Below are positions 15,951 through 24,819 of a DNA stretch of 64,000 nucleotides, piece by piece; position 1 is the first letter of the stretch, and each line of letters opens with the position of its first letter. The DNA comes from UBA2882 sp964619485 (lineage in GTDB: Bacteria; Bacillota; Clostridia; Lachnospirales; Lachnospiraceae). The notes beneath the pieces are model-generated. The model made no database searches and was not told the origin of the DNA. It saw only the letters and a program-made list of their open reading frames with translations. Where the stretch lies: positions 1 through 64,000 of the forward strand of contig CAZUCI010000005.1 of assembly GCA_964619485.1 (NCBI GenBank), written 5' to 3'. Both the position numbers and the translations under genes were made by a program.

Positions 15951-16030
15951 AACAAATATCAGCAAATATCAGCAAGCATCGGCAAACATTAGCAAACATC
16001 AGCGAATACTAGTAAGCACCCACAAATATC
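15951..16030. repeat. 10-bp tandem repeat, eight degenerate copies
   Basis: Eight consecutive decamers related to AGCAAAYATC run without gaps just downstream of larB and beyond the hairpin array. A period of 10 bases is close to one DNA helical turn. No coding potential is apparent, and the units are too short and ungapped for a CRISPR array. Confidence 0.8.
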
Positions 16031-16069
16031 TGTCTCAGTCTCCGCCTCTGTCTCTCCAACACTCCCCAT

Positions 16070-16810
16070 CTACCGGGCCAGACGGTTAATCTGTGATGCG
16101 ATATAGCCTGCGCCATAGCCATTATCAATGTTTACCACGCTGATTCCATTGGCGCAGGAATTAATCATGGTCAAAAGTGCTGAAATTCCATGCATATTGG
16201 CTCCATACCCTACCGAGGTCGGAACCGCAATGACCGGCTTATCCACAAGTCCGCCAATGACACTTCCGAGAGCCCCTTCCATACCGGCAACTGTGATTAC
16301 ACAGTTTGCACTCTGAATCAGGTCCAGCTTGGCAAACAGCCTGTGTATTCCGCTGACTCCCACATCATAAATCCGTACAACCTCATTACCAAAGTATTCT
16401 GCGGTCTGGGCTGCCTCCTCTGCCACCGGTATATCTGCGGTTCCTGCCGTGCACACAGCAATGAGCCCTTTACGCACTTTGTCTGGTTTCTCCACCTTCA
16501 ATATTCTGGAAATTTTATCATAGGTTACCTCTGGAATAACTGCTTTAATCAGTTCATACTGTTCTTTACCTGCTCTGGTTCCAAAGACCTCCCCATTTGC
16601 TTTATAGAGTGTCTCGTAAATATGAAGCAGGTGTTCATCGGCTTTACCGCTGCAAAAGACCACCTCTGGAAAACCGGAGCGAATCTCTCTGTAGGTGTCT
16701 AATTTGGCATATCCCATATCCTCAAAGGGTTTCTTGCGGAAATATTTTTCTGCCTCTTCTAATGTAATCTCACCATTTTTTACTTTTTCCAACACTTCTC
16801 TTGTATCCAT
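16070..16810 (-). CDS. larB: Pyridinium-3,5-biscarboxylic acid mononucleotide synthase
   Basis: LarB carboxylates and hydrolyses nicotinic acid adenine dinucleotide in the first step of nickel-pincer cofactor synthesis. The protein has 247 residues from the ATG at 16810, which is preceded by AAAGGAG; an in-frame upstream start lacks this. The C-terminal half is PurE-like (about 120-247): CTAGTADIPVAEEA, DVGVSGIHRL, VAGMEGALGSVIGGL and PTSVGYGA. An N-terminal helical extension (EVLEKVKNGEITLEEAEKYF) is typical of LarB. The gene lies between nikO and larC in one orientation and is separated from larC by a 424-base repeat-filled gap. Confidence 0.93.
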   Translation of the reverse strand: MDTREVLEKVKNGEITLEEAEKYFRKKPFEDMGYAKLDTYREIRSGFPEVVFCSGKADEHLLHIYETLYKANGEVFGTRAGKEQYELIKAVIPEVTYDKISRILKVEKPDKVRKGLIAVCTAGTADIPVAEEAAQTAEYFGNEVVRIYDVGVSGIHRLFAKLDLIQSANCVITVAGMEGALGSVIGGLVDKPVIAVPTSVGYGANMHGISALLTMINSCANGISVVNIDNGYGAGYIASQINRLAR

Positions 16811-16883
16811 ACAGGCTCCTTTCAAAGCTATTACAACTTCACACATGCTGTGGTTTTTAATCCTTTAACTTTTTCCAGCTTTC

Positions 16884-17642
16884 TTATATTCCATCCAGAA
16901 AACGGAAGGATAATGGCAAACGAAGTCCATTCTCCTCCAGCAGCTTCCTGTTCCTAAGCAGTATTTTGGTATCTTCGTCTGCGACAATCTGACCATGATT
17001 GAGCAAAATTGTCCGTTCGCAGGTATCGTATATAAAATCCAAATCGTGAGACGCTATTAATTTTGTTCCTGGGAGCTCATTCAAAATATGTATCAGGTTT
17101 TCTCGATTTCCCGGGTCCAGTGCAACAGATGGCTCATCCATCAACAAAACCTCAGCTCCCATAGAAAGAATTGTTGCAATCGCCACAAGCTTTTTCTCTC
17201 CACCCGAAAGCTTATAGATATGGCGATCGGCAAGCCTTTCGATATGTGCTTTGGTCAATGCATCACGCACCCTTTCGTCAACCTCTTTTTCATTCATTCC
17301 ATAATTTCTCGGTCCAAAGGCCACATCCTCATAGACGGTATTCATGAAGAGCTGACTGTCAGAATCCTGAAATACATATCCGGTCTTCTGACGGATTTGA
17401 GCAAGATTAGCATTCACCACTGGAATATCATCCATTTTAATGCTGCCCTCATATTCAGGCAACAGCCCGACCAACAGCTTCAACAGTGTTGACTTTCCCA
17501 CGCCATTTGCCCCGATAATACCAACAGACTCTCCTTTTTGCGTACTAAAAGAAATACCGTCAAATACTGGATAGTTATGGCTTTGATTATGTTTCCCATA
17601 TTGAAATTTCAAGTTGTCTATCGCTAACTGTTTTTTTATCAT
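16884..17642 (-). CDS. nikO: Nickel/cobalt ECF transporter ATPase
   Basis: An ABC ATPase of 252 residues of the CbiO/NikO/EcfA type that powers group I ECF metal uptake at the membrane. It shows Walker A GANGVGKST, Q-loop FQDSDSQLF (the DSQLF form typical of ECF ATPases), signature KLSGGEKKLVAIA and Walker B VLLMDEPSVALD. It follows nikQ by 53 bases, and larB lies 74 bases downstream. The metal specificity (Ni rather than Co) is inferred from the lar neighbours. Confidence 0.92.
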   Translation of the reverse strand: MIKKQLAIDNLKFQYGKHNQSHNYPVFDGISFSTQKGESVGIIGANGVGKSTLLKLLVGLLPEYEGSIKMDDIPVVNANLAQIRQKTGYVFQDSDSQLFMNTVYEDVAFGPRNYGMNEKEVDERVRDALTKAHIERLADRHIYKLSGGEKKLVAIATILSMGAEVLLMDEPSVALDPGNRENLIHILNELPGTKLIASHDLDFIYDTCERTILLNHGQIVADEDTKILLRNRKLLEENGLRLPLSFRFLDGI

Positions 17643-17695
17643 TTCATTCTCACGTTTCCGGTTGCTTTATATTGTTAAGAGTAACAGGCTGCAGC

Positions 17696-18493
17696 CTAAA
17701 GCATTTCTCCTACTATTTCAAAAACAGGAAATACTCTGAGCAGTAAAAGTATCATAGTCCACACCACAAAATAGAGGACACTGTTTATCCTTTTATCCTG
17801 TTGTCCCCTGAGGTAAAACTCTCCGTTAAATCCCCGAAGCGTCATACTCTCGTAAACCAGTTCTGCCTTGTCCATGGTTCTAAGGAGCATACCTCCTATC
17901 AACGAACCCCACGCATTCGCTGCGATTCCCTTTTGTCCTGGCGCACGCATGGCATAAGCCTGAGTAATGCGTTCCGTCTCCTTTAACATCAGAATAATAT
18001 AGCGGTAAATCAGCATAATCAGGGTGACTAACATTTTGGGGACATGTATTCTTCGCATAGCATAACATAAATTTTCTATTGATGTAGTCTCTATTAAAAT
18101 AAAAGAGGCAAAAACTGCAAAGGAAGCCTTCAACACCAGACTCACCATGGAAATCATACCACTGGTAATGGCAACACCACCAATCACTGTCACCACCTGC
18201 CTGTCCAAAAGCGGATTTACCACTCCCAACAGCAAAACCATCATCAATACATATCGCAGCTGATACAGCGTTCTCTTCAAGGGCAGTTCTGCTGTAATCA
18301 CCAGAATCACCAGATACAGTCCCATGGAAAGAAGCCTTGACAAATCCTCTTTTGGTATGGACATGACCAGTATTAAATATAAAAATGTCACTAAAAGCTT
18401 GGAAAGAGGAGCCATCCGGTTAATCCAGATGTCCCTCTCTGCCATTTGATCCATATAATGGATATCATGTATTGTCTTACTGATTTTACTCAT
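17696..18493 (-). CDS. nikQ: Nickel/cobalt ECF transporter T component
   Basis: A CbiQ-family coupling membrane protein of 265 residues that connects the substrate-binding M unit to the ATPase. Several hydrophobic spans occur between about 20 and 265. Two cytoplasmic coupling motifs with the Ala-Arg-Gly pattern of T components are recognisable as AYAMRAPGQKG and YESMTLRGFNG. The ATG at 18493 is chosen over an earlier in-frame codon because it overlaps the nikMN stop by 8 bases, a normal coupling distance. The ribosome binding site (AGAAAG) is weak, also consistent with coupling. Confidence 0.88.
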   Translation of the reverse strand: MSKISKTIHDIHYMDQMAERDIWINRMAPLSKLLVTFLYLILVMSIPKEDLSRLLSMGLYLVILVITAELPLKRTLYQLRYVLMMVLLLGVVNPLLDRQVVTVIGGVAITSGMISMVSLVLKASFAVFASFILIETTSIENLCYAMRRIHVPKMLVTLIMLIYRYIILMLKETERITQAYAMRAPGQKGIAANAWGSLIGGMLLRTMDKAELVYESMTLRGFNGEFYLRGQQDKRINSVLYFVVWTMILLLLRVFPVFEIVGEML

Positions 18494-19520
18494 GCTTTTC
18501 TTTCTTTCTAAAGAATCGGAATCCGTAGCAGGCTGCCACACAGACAACCAGGACAACTGCTCCACCCGCTAAGCCGGAAACGGAGGTCCCCACTGTTGAC
18601 TCAGAGTTTTTGAAGGCATAATCCGGTAAAATTGCCGTTGTCTCCTGAATGTCTGCTGCCACATCATAGGCTCCGCCCTTTGCTTCAAGCTCTGTGCTTC
18701 CTGTCACCTGCTCCATGGACCACTCTAAGCCATCCGGGTAAGCCGATGCTAACAAGGATAACCCTCCTGCAACAATTGCCGCAAGAATACCAAGAATCAA
18801 AATCGTCTTTTTAAAGGTAAGCCTGCCTTCCTTCTGTGCAGTGCTCTTCTTTAGGCCGTTCACCTGTTCTCCCTGACACTCACCGGTCCAGATCATCTCC
18901 GGTCTAGCTTCATAAACAAAAACTAAAACGGCTGCTGTAATAATACCCTCCACCAGTCCGATAGCCAGATGAATTGGCTGCATTGCCGCCACAAATACAG
19001 AGAATGGAAGCTCTGTGATTCCAGATGCCAGCGTTTCAAGCACAACAGAAAAAGCGCCCAGCTGCAGCGTCAGAATGCAGGACACAATTGAGCCAATCAC
19101 AATTTTCTTTCTGGTCACGCCCTTTTTCATAAGCTGCTTCCAGATAAGAAGTCCTCCGATAAAGCAGCCATAGGCTGCCATATTCCAGATATTACAGCCA
19201 AGGGCCAGGAGGCCTCCGTCTGCGAAGAGCAGACATTGAATCAGTAAAATTCCAATCATTGTAAGGAAGCCTGCGTAGGGTCCTAAAATTGCGGACAGCA
19301 TGACACCGCCGCACAAATGTCCTGAAGAGCCTGTTCCTGGAATGGTAAAGTTAATCATCTGTGCTGCAAAAACAAAGGCTCCCATCACTCCCATTGCCGG
19401 AATTTTCTTTGGATCATTCTCCATCTTCACTTTTTTAATTGAATAGCCTGCACTCACACTGGAGCAGACATACATGGTTGCAGCAACCGCCGGTGCTACA
19501 AGGGCATCTGCCATATGCAT
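18486..19520 (-). CDS. nikMN: Nickel ECF transporter, fused NikM-NikN (CbiM-CbiN type)
   Basis: A protein of 344 residues starting MHMADALVAP. The free N-terminal Met-His and nearby residues coordinate the metal in CbiM/NikM proteins, so this start (19520, with GGAG upstream) is required rather than earlier in-frame codons. Residues 1-220 form the multi-span M unit. After a hydrophilic linker, residues about 235-344 form an N-like unit with two spans around an external loop containing SAYPDGLEWS. The fusion of M and N is common for nickel systems. It is the first nik gene, behind the structured leader. Confidence 0.9.
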   Translation of the reverse strand: MHMADALVAPAVAATMYVCSSVSAGYSIKKVKMENDPKKIPAMGVMGAFVFAAQMINFTIPGTGSSGHLCGGVMLSAILGPYAGFLTMIGILLIQCLLFADGGLLALGCNIWNMAAYGCFIGGLLIWKQLMKKGVTRKKIVIGSIVSCILTLQLGAFSVVLETLASGITELPFSVFVAAMQPIHLAIGLVEGIITAAVLVFVYEARPEMIWTGECQGEQVNGLKKSTAQKEGRLTFKKTILILGILAAIVAGGLSLLASAYPDGLEWSMEQVTGSTELEAKGGAYDVAADIQETTAILPDYAFKNSESTVGTSVSGLAGGAVVLVVCVAACYGFRFFRKKEKHE

Positions 19521-19546
19521 ATTTTTTCTCCTTCCAAAAAAAGACA

Positions 19547-19671
19547 CCATGAAGAGAATGTACTGCTCCTGTCTATGGCAGTACATCACAAGCAAACAAG
19601 AGCCTCCTTAGGAAGCCTTGTGCCTTCATGGCATCAACTCATTTTCTCCGCACCCCTCTTAAAGCGGTGTG
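19547..19671 (-). ncRNA. Structured 5' leader of the nik-lar operon (candidate riboswitch)
   Basis: Read on the minus strand, the nikMN leader forms a three-way junction on paper. P1 pairs CCATGAAG with CTTCATGG (19624-19631 with 19547-19554). P2 is CAAG-GCTTCC/GGAGGC-CTTG (19597-19620). P3 is ATGTACTGC/GCAGTACAT (19578-19586 with 19558-19566). A weaker CCGC/GCGG hairpin precedes it at about 19645-19671. The fold ends about 25 bases before the start codon, where it could control translation. I cannot match it to the NiCo or cobalamin riboswitch consensus as I remember them. Metal sensing is inference from the downstream genes. Confidence 0.5.
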
Positions 19672-19690
19672 CTTTCATTTACTTTGTTAC

Positions 19691-19717
19691 TTCAAACCTA
19701 AATATAATGACTTTGAA
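19691..19717. promoter_or_regulatory. Inverted repeat between DUF3842 and nikMN genes
   Basis: TTCAAA-N15-TTTGAA, with an AT-rich centre containing TATATT on the minus strand. It lies just after the DUF3842 stop and upstream of the structured leader, where an operator or promoter for the nik genes would be expected. It does not resemble the GTATGA-type NikR site. Confidence 0.35.
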
Positions 19718-19718
19718 C

Positions 19719-20144
19719 CTATTCGACTTCCTTTACCAGTTCATCAACCAGCTCCGTCAGGGAAGCCTCTTTCACGCCTGCCACATAAACTCCGCAGGAA
19801 TTTACGGGAATCAGCAGCTTTTTTGCATCACTTTTTGCCACTGCAATGGCCATTTTTTCTGTGATTTCTCCTAACAGAGAATCAGCTGCCAAAATACCGA
19901 TTGGTCCAACTATATAATCTGCCTTCCTGGCATTGACAACCACAGGGTTTTCTCCTGTAGCTGCTGCATCCGCTCCAGCCTTAAGCATGGCGGTTGTAGC
20001 TGCAGTATTGGTTCCTACCGCAATAATCTGAATGTTCTTTTTATGTTCAGCTGATGTTTCATCAGCTATTCTTTTTTTATACTTATCAATAAACATGCTG
20101 CCCATTCGGCCGCCCTGTCCATCTATTACCACTATTACAGACAT
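19719..20144 (-). CDS. DUF3842 family protein
   Basis: A protein of 141 residues starting MSVIVVIDGQGGRMG, an N-terminal beta strand and glycine-rich turn resembling a nucleotide-binding loop. It is soluble, with an AVGTNTAATTAMLKAGAD segment, a GPIGILAADSLLGEIT segment and a single late cysteine in VNSCGVYVAG. The family is widespread in anaerobic Clostridia and uncharacterised. The start at 20144 is supported by CGGAGAG upstream. Its position between the DUF1846 gene and the nik-lar operon hints at a link to metal or cofactor homeostasis, but this is not established. Confidence 0.85.
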   Translation of the reverse strand: MSVIVVIDGQGGRMGSMFIDKYKKRIADETSAEHKKNIQIIAVGTNTAATTAMLKAGADAAATGENPVVVNARKADYIVGPIGILAADSLLGEITEKMAIAVAKSDAKKLLIPVNSCGVYVAGVKEASLTELVDELVKEVE

Positions 20145-20209
20145 CTTTTCTCTCCGTGTGCTACTCACACTTTTTGCTTCTCTTATGGGAATTCTCGGTT
20201 GTAATTTTA

Positions 20210-21688
20210 TTAATACAGACGAAGTCCACTCCGAATTGGTTCACTGGTCAGATCAACACCAAGCCTCTTAAATATTTTGGTATCCACTTCGGAAAGCATA
20301 ACCGAGGTGTGAACCTGACAGCCCTTTAATTTTGGAAGCTGGTCCATGGCAAGTCTTGCCTTCTCACTGGTTGCCGCCGACAATGCAAGCGCAATCAATA
20401 CCTCATCTGTATGAAGTCTTGGATTTTTTCCACTGAGGAAACGAACCTTTAATTCCTGAATTGGCTCAATTGCCTCCGGCTTAATGAGCTTTTCCTTATG
20501 ATCAATCCCTGCCAGATATTTCAATGCATTTAATAAAAGTGCCGCAGATGCACCAAGGAAATCCGTGGTCTTTGATGTGATTACCTGTCCATCCTCAAGC
20601 TCAATGGCTGCGGTCGCAACCCCAAGCTCCTCTGCCCGCTTCCTGGCAGCAACCGTCACGATTCGATCATCTGTTGTAATTTTGGCCTGTTTCATCAAAA
20701 GCTCAATTTTGTAAACCTCATTCTCAGACGCTTCTTCCTTTGCCACTTTATTCATAGCAGTATAATATCTGCGAATAATTTCCATACGCGATGCTTCACA
20801 GCAGGCCTCATCATCAAAAATACAGTTTCCTGCCATATTTACACCCATGTCCGTAGGTGATTTATAATAGGTGTTTTCTCCATAAATTCCTTCAAAAATA
20901 GCATTCAGAACCGGGAAAATTTCAATATCACGGTTATAGTTGACCGTCGTTTTGCCATATGCTTCCAAATGGAAAGGATCAATCATATTTACATCATTCA
21001 AATCTGCAGTAGCTGCTTCGTAAGCCAGGTTTACCGGATGCTTTAAAGGAATATTCCAGATTGGGAAGGTCTCGAATTTTGCATAGCCTGCTTTCACACC
21101 GCGTTTGTTCTCATGATAAAGCTGAGACAGACATGTTGCCATCTTTCCACTTCCTGGTCCAGGTGCCGTAATAACCACCAGCGGTCTTGTTGTCTCAATA
21201 TAATCATTTTTACCAAAGCCATCGTCACTGACAATAACCGGAATATTGGATGGGTAACCTTCAATCGCGTAGTGCTTATATACGCGGATATTTTTCTTTT
21301 CCAGACGCTCCATGAACTGAACTGCACCACTCTGTCCTGCGAAACGGGTAATGACAACGCTTCCTACAAAAAGGCCCTTATTTTCAAATTCACCAATCAG
21401 ACGTAGAACATCAATATCATAGGTGATTCCCAAATCTCCTCTGACCTTATTTTTTTCGATATCAGCGGCACTGATTACAATTACAATTTCTGCCATGTCA
21501 GATAGCTGCATCAGCATCTGCAGCTTGCTGTCCGGCTCAAAACCAGGCAAAACACGGGATGCATGAAAATCATCAAACAGCTTGCCTCCAAATTCCAGAT
21601 AAAGCTTGTCTCCAAACTGATTAATTCGTTCCTTGATGTGTTCTGACTGAATCTTTAAGTACTTCTCGTTGTCAAATCCCTTTTTCAT
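20210..21688 (-). CDS. DUF1846 domain-containing protein
   Basis: A soluble protein of 492 residues from the ATG at 21688, the codon best placed after GAGGAAG. It has the full DUF1846 length. Characteristic features are the N-terminal YLKIQSEHIKERINQFGDKL, a central PGPGSGKMATCLSQLYHE segment resembling a P-loop, and CEASRMEIIRRYY. The family is common in Firmicutes; structures exist but no proven reaction is known to me. The gene stands 65 bases upstream of the DUF3842 gene in the same direction, so they may be co-transcribed. Confidence 0.9.
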   Translation of the reverse strand: MKKGFDNEKYLKIQSEHIKERINQFGDKLYLEFGGKLFDDFHASRVLPGFEPDSKLQMLMQLSDMAEIVIVISAADIEKNKVRGDLGITYDIDVLRLIGEFENKGLFVGSVVITRFAGQSGAVQFMERLEKKNIRVYKHYAIEGYPSNIPVIVSDDGFGKNDYIETTRPLVVITAPGPGSGKMATCLSQLYHENKRGVKAGYAKFETFPIWNIPLKHPVNLAYEAATADLNDVNMIDPFHLEAYGKTTVNYNRDIEIFPVLNAIFEGIYGENTYYKSPTDMGVNMAGNCIFDDEACCEASRMEIIRRYYTAMNKVAKEEASENEVYKIELLMKQAKITTDDRIVTVAARKRAEELGVATAAIELEDGQVITSKTTDFLGASAALLLNALKYLAGIDHKEKLIKPEAIEPIQELKVRFLSGKNPRLHTDEVLIALALSAATSEKARLAMDQLPKLKGCQVHTSVMLSEVDTKIFKRLGVDLTSEPIRSGLRLY

Positions 21689-21793
21689 TTTCTTCCTCAT
21701 CCTCAACTAAACTTTTTACATTTATCTTCTATTTTCATTAATTTTATATTCCATTTATACATTCATACTGAATATCTGTTTATTTCCGCCGAT

Positions 21794-23335
21794 TTACTGG
21801 CTTCCGATCACGCCCGCCGGGTCAGGTATCTGTCCTGCATTCTGATCCGTCTGTCCCGTGGAAGGATTGGTAAGCCCCGTCAATGGTAAGCCTGTCACCG
21901 GGTCAACACTCACAACCGGCTCTGTGCCCGGAAGCTTATAGCAGATCACAGGGGTTTTCTTCTGCACCAGCCCATAAAGCTGTTCCGCTACACTCGGTGG
22001 TAGATTGATGCAGCCATGGGAACCACCTGTCAAATAGAGGTTTCCTCCAAATTCACTTCTCCAGCTGGCATCGTGAAGTCCGATGTTCCCATTAAAAGGC
22101 ATCCAGTAAGAAACCGGTGTCTCATAATTTTCCCCCACGAGAGTGGCATTCCGCTCCTTATAGGTAATTCCATAAATTCCTTCCGGTGTTCCGTTTCCCT
22201 TTGATTCATTTCCTGAAACAAAATCAGATTCCAGCACCAGCTGTCCATCCTGATAAAAAAACAGATGCTGAGCGGTAAGATTTATTTCCACATAGGTATT
22301 TCCATAATCCTTTGCACCATACTGCGCTGCTGCCTGGTAATATACCGGAGTCCTCGACCCGCTCTCATGATTTTTGATCATCTCGCAAAGCTGCTTTGTC
22401 TCCTCATTATAATCCATCCACCAGCCGTAGTCACCACCGGTTATGGTAATCGTTTTACCATAGCTGGTATCAAATTCCCGGCTTCTGAATATGGAATCAT
22501 ATTTTTTACGAAGGCCCGCCACATATTCAGCAACCTTTCCCTCATCTAAAATCACATCCCCCTCAGAAACTGACAGCCAATCCTGCATGGTAACACCATC
22601 TACTTTTTCTGTCGTATCTCCAAACTGATAGGTGATTTCCAGATTGGAATAGTCGTTCAGCTTCTGGCATAGAGATAAAAGACCTTCATCCTCTTTATAT
22701 ACGGAAGGCTTCAGATAACAGTCACTTTGAGTCAAATCTGCCTCGTCTGCCAAATCCTTCCATGCCTCTGCAATGAATTCCTTTGCCACCTTTTCATCCA
22801 GCTCATTGCCCGTAATCTCAGGAACAATTTCATAGCCTGTTCCTTCTATATAATCGGAAAGATGGGCATCCTCCGGCTTTGTAACAAAGGCTTCCTGAAA
22901 GCAGCTAAGCTTCGAAACAGCAGCCTCCCACATATCCTCATCCAAAAATGCCACCTGCTTATTGGAGAACTCATGCTTCTTATCGGAGAGCCAGCCAAAT
23001 GAATTCTGTTCCTTAATCTGATTTTCAATCAAACTGTCATCGTTAAGATAAAGCCCAAGATCCCTGGCCGAAATTTCTTCTGTCACCGTCTGTCCATCCG
23101 CTGTTTTTTCCACAACACGCAGCTTGTAGTCTTCCAAAAGCGAAATGACATCCTTACTGCTTTTGCCGGAAACATCAAATCCATTCCAATAAGTATTTTT
23201 CAAAAAATGACTCGAATAGAAAACAACGCCGCCCAGATAAATACACACAAAAAGAAGACCTATGGACATCAGCCCCGCAAGTATTCTCTTTTTAATTTTT
23301 GTTCCAGCCGTTCTCTTTTTCTCCACTTCTGTCAT
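21794..23335 (-). CDS. L,D-transpeptidase (YkuD) with peptidoglycan-binding-4 domains
   Basis: A protein of 513 residues. A single N-terminal membrane anchor (about 16-38) places the rest outside the cell. Residues about 60-330 match the repeated PG_binding_4 type region (NTYWNGFDVSGKSSKD, then a second half ending ITGGDYGWWMD). The YkuD catalytic domain follows (about 345-475) with the motif GGSHGCINLP, where Cys is the nucleophile and His its partner. The enzyme makes 3-3 peptidoglycan cross-links or attaches proteins. The tail is rich in Pro, Gly and Thr (VTGLPLTGLTNPSTGQTDQ). It is a single-gene unit. Confidence 0.93.
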   Translation of the reverse strand: MTEVEKKRTAGTKIKKRILAGLMSIGLLFVCIYLGGVVFYSSHFLKNTYWNGFDVSGKSSKDVISLLEDYKLRVVEKTADGQTVTEEISARDLGLYLNDDSLIENQIKEQNSFGWLSDKKHEFSNKQVAFLDEDMWEAAVSKLSCFQEAFVTKPEDAHLSDYIEGTGYEIVPEITGNELDEKVAKEFIAEAWKDLADEADLTQSDCYLKPSVYKEDEGLLSLCQKLNDYSNLEITYQFGDTTEKVDGVTMQDWLSVSEGDVILDEGKVAEYVAGLRKKYDSIFRSREFDTSYGKTITITGGDYGWWMDYNEETKQLCEMIKNHESGSRTPVYYQAAAQYGAKDYGNTYVEINLTAQHLFFYQDGQLVLESDFVSGNESKGNGTPEGIYGITYKERNATLVGENYETPVSYWMPFNGNIGLHDASWRSEFGGNLYLTGGSHGCINLPPSVAEQLYGLVQKKTPVICYKLPGTEPVVSVDPVTGLPLTGLTNPSTGQTDQNAGQIPDPAGVIGSQ

Positions 23336-23425
23336 CCCGTATCTTCCTCAAATTGTATTACTCTACTGTATGAACAAATATACATTAATGATAACAAAAA
23401 TAAGAGGAAAATGGTAGACATGTTT

Positions 23426-24808
23426 TTAATTAAATGCACGAAGCCATCTTCCTCCCGCCATACGAATCAAAAAAATTGTTCCCCGGAAGCACAGTTCTGC
23501 ACACATGGCAATCCAAACTCCTACTAAACCATAGGAGCCAACCAGAAGAATAGACAGCGTAATGCGAACTCCCCATATGCTGAACAGATTCATAATGCTT
23601 GGAATGAACGTATCCCCCGCACCCCGCAACGCGCCGGATGCTACAATGGATGCAGCATAAAAGGGCTCTGCAAGCACCTCAATTCGAAGTATTTTTACGC
23701 CCAGCTCGCTGACTGCCTGATCCAGAGTCAGTATTTGAAAAAATGTTGGCGCCAGAAAATACATAAGAACTGCCGTTACACTCATAAAGAAAATCCCCTG
23801 TAAAACCGTCAGCCATGCGAAACGCTTTGCCGCCTTTTTCTCTCCGGCCCCAAAGCACTGACCAACCAGAGTTGTTGCCGCGGATGAGATTCCATATCCC
23901 GGCATATAGCAAAAGCTTTCAGCTGTCACCGCAAAGGAATTGGCTGCAAGTGCAACTGTTCCAAGTGGTGCTACAATTCTGGTTGCAGCCACCATCGCCC
24001 CGCACAATGCAGTATGTTCAATTGCCATTGGCAAAGATATTTTGACCGATTTTTTCAAGATTGCAAGGCAGCCTGTTAATGGCGCATTCTGCTCCCTCAT
24101 AAAAGAAGTTCTTCTTAAAAGTATGTAGAGCATAATCACCGCAATCACGGTTTCCGCCAGTGCTGTTCCCAGTGCCGCACCCGCTACGCCCAGGCCGAAG
24201 CCGGGAATTGTCAAAGTGATTTTTCCCAGCTGAAGCTGTGATGACTGAAAGATAAAGAATGCATTAAAAATCACATCCAGCACACACATACAGCTGTTTA
24301 ATATTCCCGGGGCCTTCATGTTTCCACTGCATTGCAGCAGGGAGGAAGCCAGGTAGTTCATCTCAACAATGGGAATAAAGGCGGCATAAATCATGAAATA
24401 ATGCCCGGCATCTCTGGCAATTCCCGCTTCTCCCCCAAGCCATGTGGGGAGCTCTCCACTGATGAGCACTCCAATTCCGGCAAGGAGTAATGCAAACAAA
24501 GCTCCATATAAAAGGGCACATTTCACTATTCTGGCCGCTTTTTCCTTTTCTCCCGCTCCTATTGCATGCGCCACCTGGACGGAAAAACCCGCTCCAAAGG
24601 AGGAGCACAGTCCTCCCAGCAGCCAGGTGCTGGAAGCTACCAGTCCGATAGATGCCGCCTGTCCTGCTCCCAGATTGCCAACCATGGCCGCATCAATAAA
24701 CTGCATGACAATAGAAGTAATCTGCGCCATAATTGCAGGCAGACTCAGCCTCCACACCAGCTTTATCTGTTCCTTCTTTGAATCAATCTGCCAATATCCG
24801 GATTCCAT
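23426..24808 (-). CDS. MATE family multidrug efflux transporter
   Basis: A protein of 460 residues with about twelve membrane spans in two similar halves, the usual MATE size. The opening LVWRLSLPAIMAQITSIVMQ, followed by FIDAAMVGNLGAG, is typical of the DinF/NorM-like clostridial branch. Such proteins export cationic compounds using Na+ or H+ gradients; the substrate is not predictable. AAAGGAATAG precedes the start. It lies downstream of a LysR gene in the same direction, separated by an imperfect tandem repeat. Confidence 0.92.
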   Translation of the reverse strand: MESGYWQIDSKKEQIKLVWRLSLPAIMAQITSIVMQFIDAAMVGNLGAGQAASIGLVASSTWLLGGLCSSFGAGFSVQVAHAIGAGEKEKAARIVKCALLYGALFALLLAGIGVLISGELPTWLGGEAGIARDAGHYFMIYAAFIPIVEMNYLASSLLQCSGNMKAPGILNSCMCVLDVIFNAFFIFQSSQLQLGKITLTIPGFGLGVAGAALGTALAETVIAVIMLYILLRRTSFMREQNAPLTGCLAILKKSVKISLPMAIEHTALCGAMVAATRIVAPLGTVALAANSFAVTAESFCYMPGYGISSAATTLVGQCFGAGEKKAAKRFAWLTVLQGIFFMSVTAVLMYFLAPTFFQILTLDQAVSELGVKILRIEVLAEPFYAASIVASGALRGAGDTFIPSIMNLFSIWGVRITLSILLVGSYGLVGVWIAMCAELCFRGTIFLIRMAGGRWLRAFN

Positions 24809-24819
24809 ATATCAATCTA

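Noticed and set aside
15951..16030. Possible CRISPR array
   Set aside because: Units are 10 bases, degenerate and without spacers; no cas genes are present.
19547..19671. NiCo or cobalamin riboswitch
   Set aside because: The conserved cores I remember for these classes are not visible, so it is reported only as an unclassified leader.
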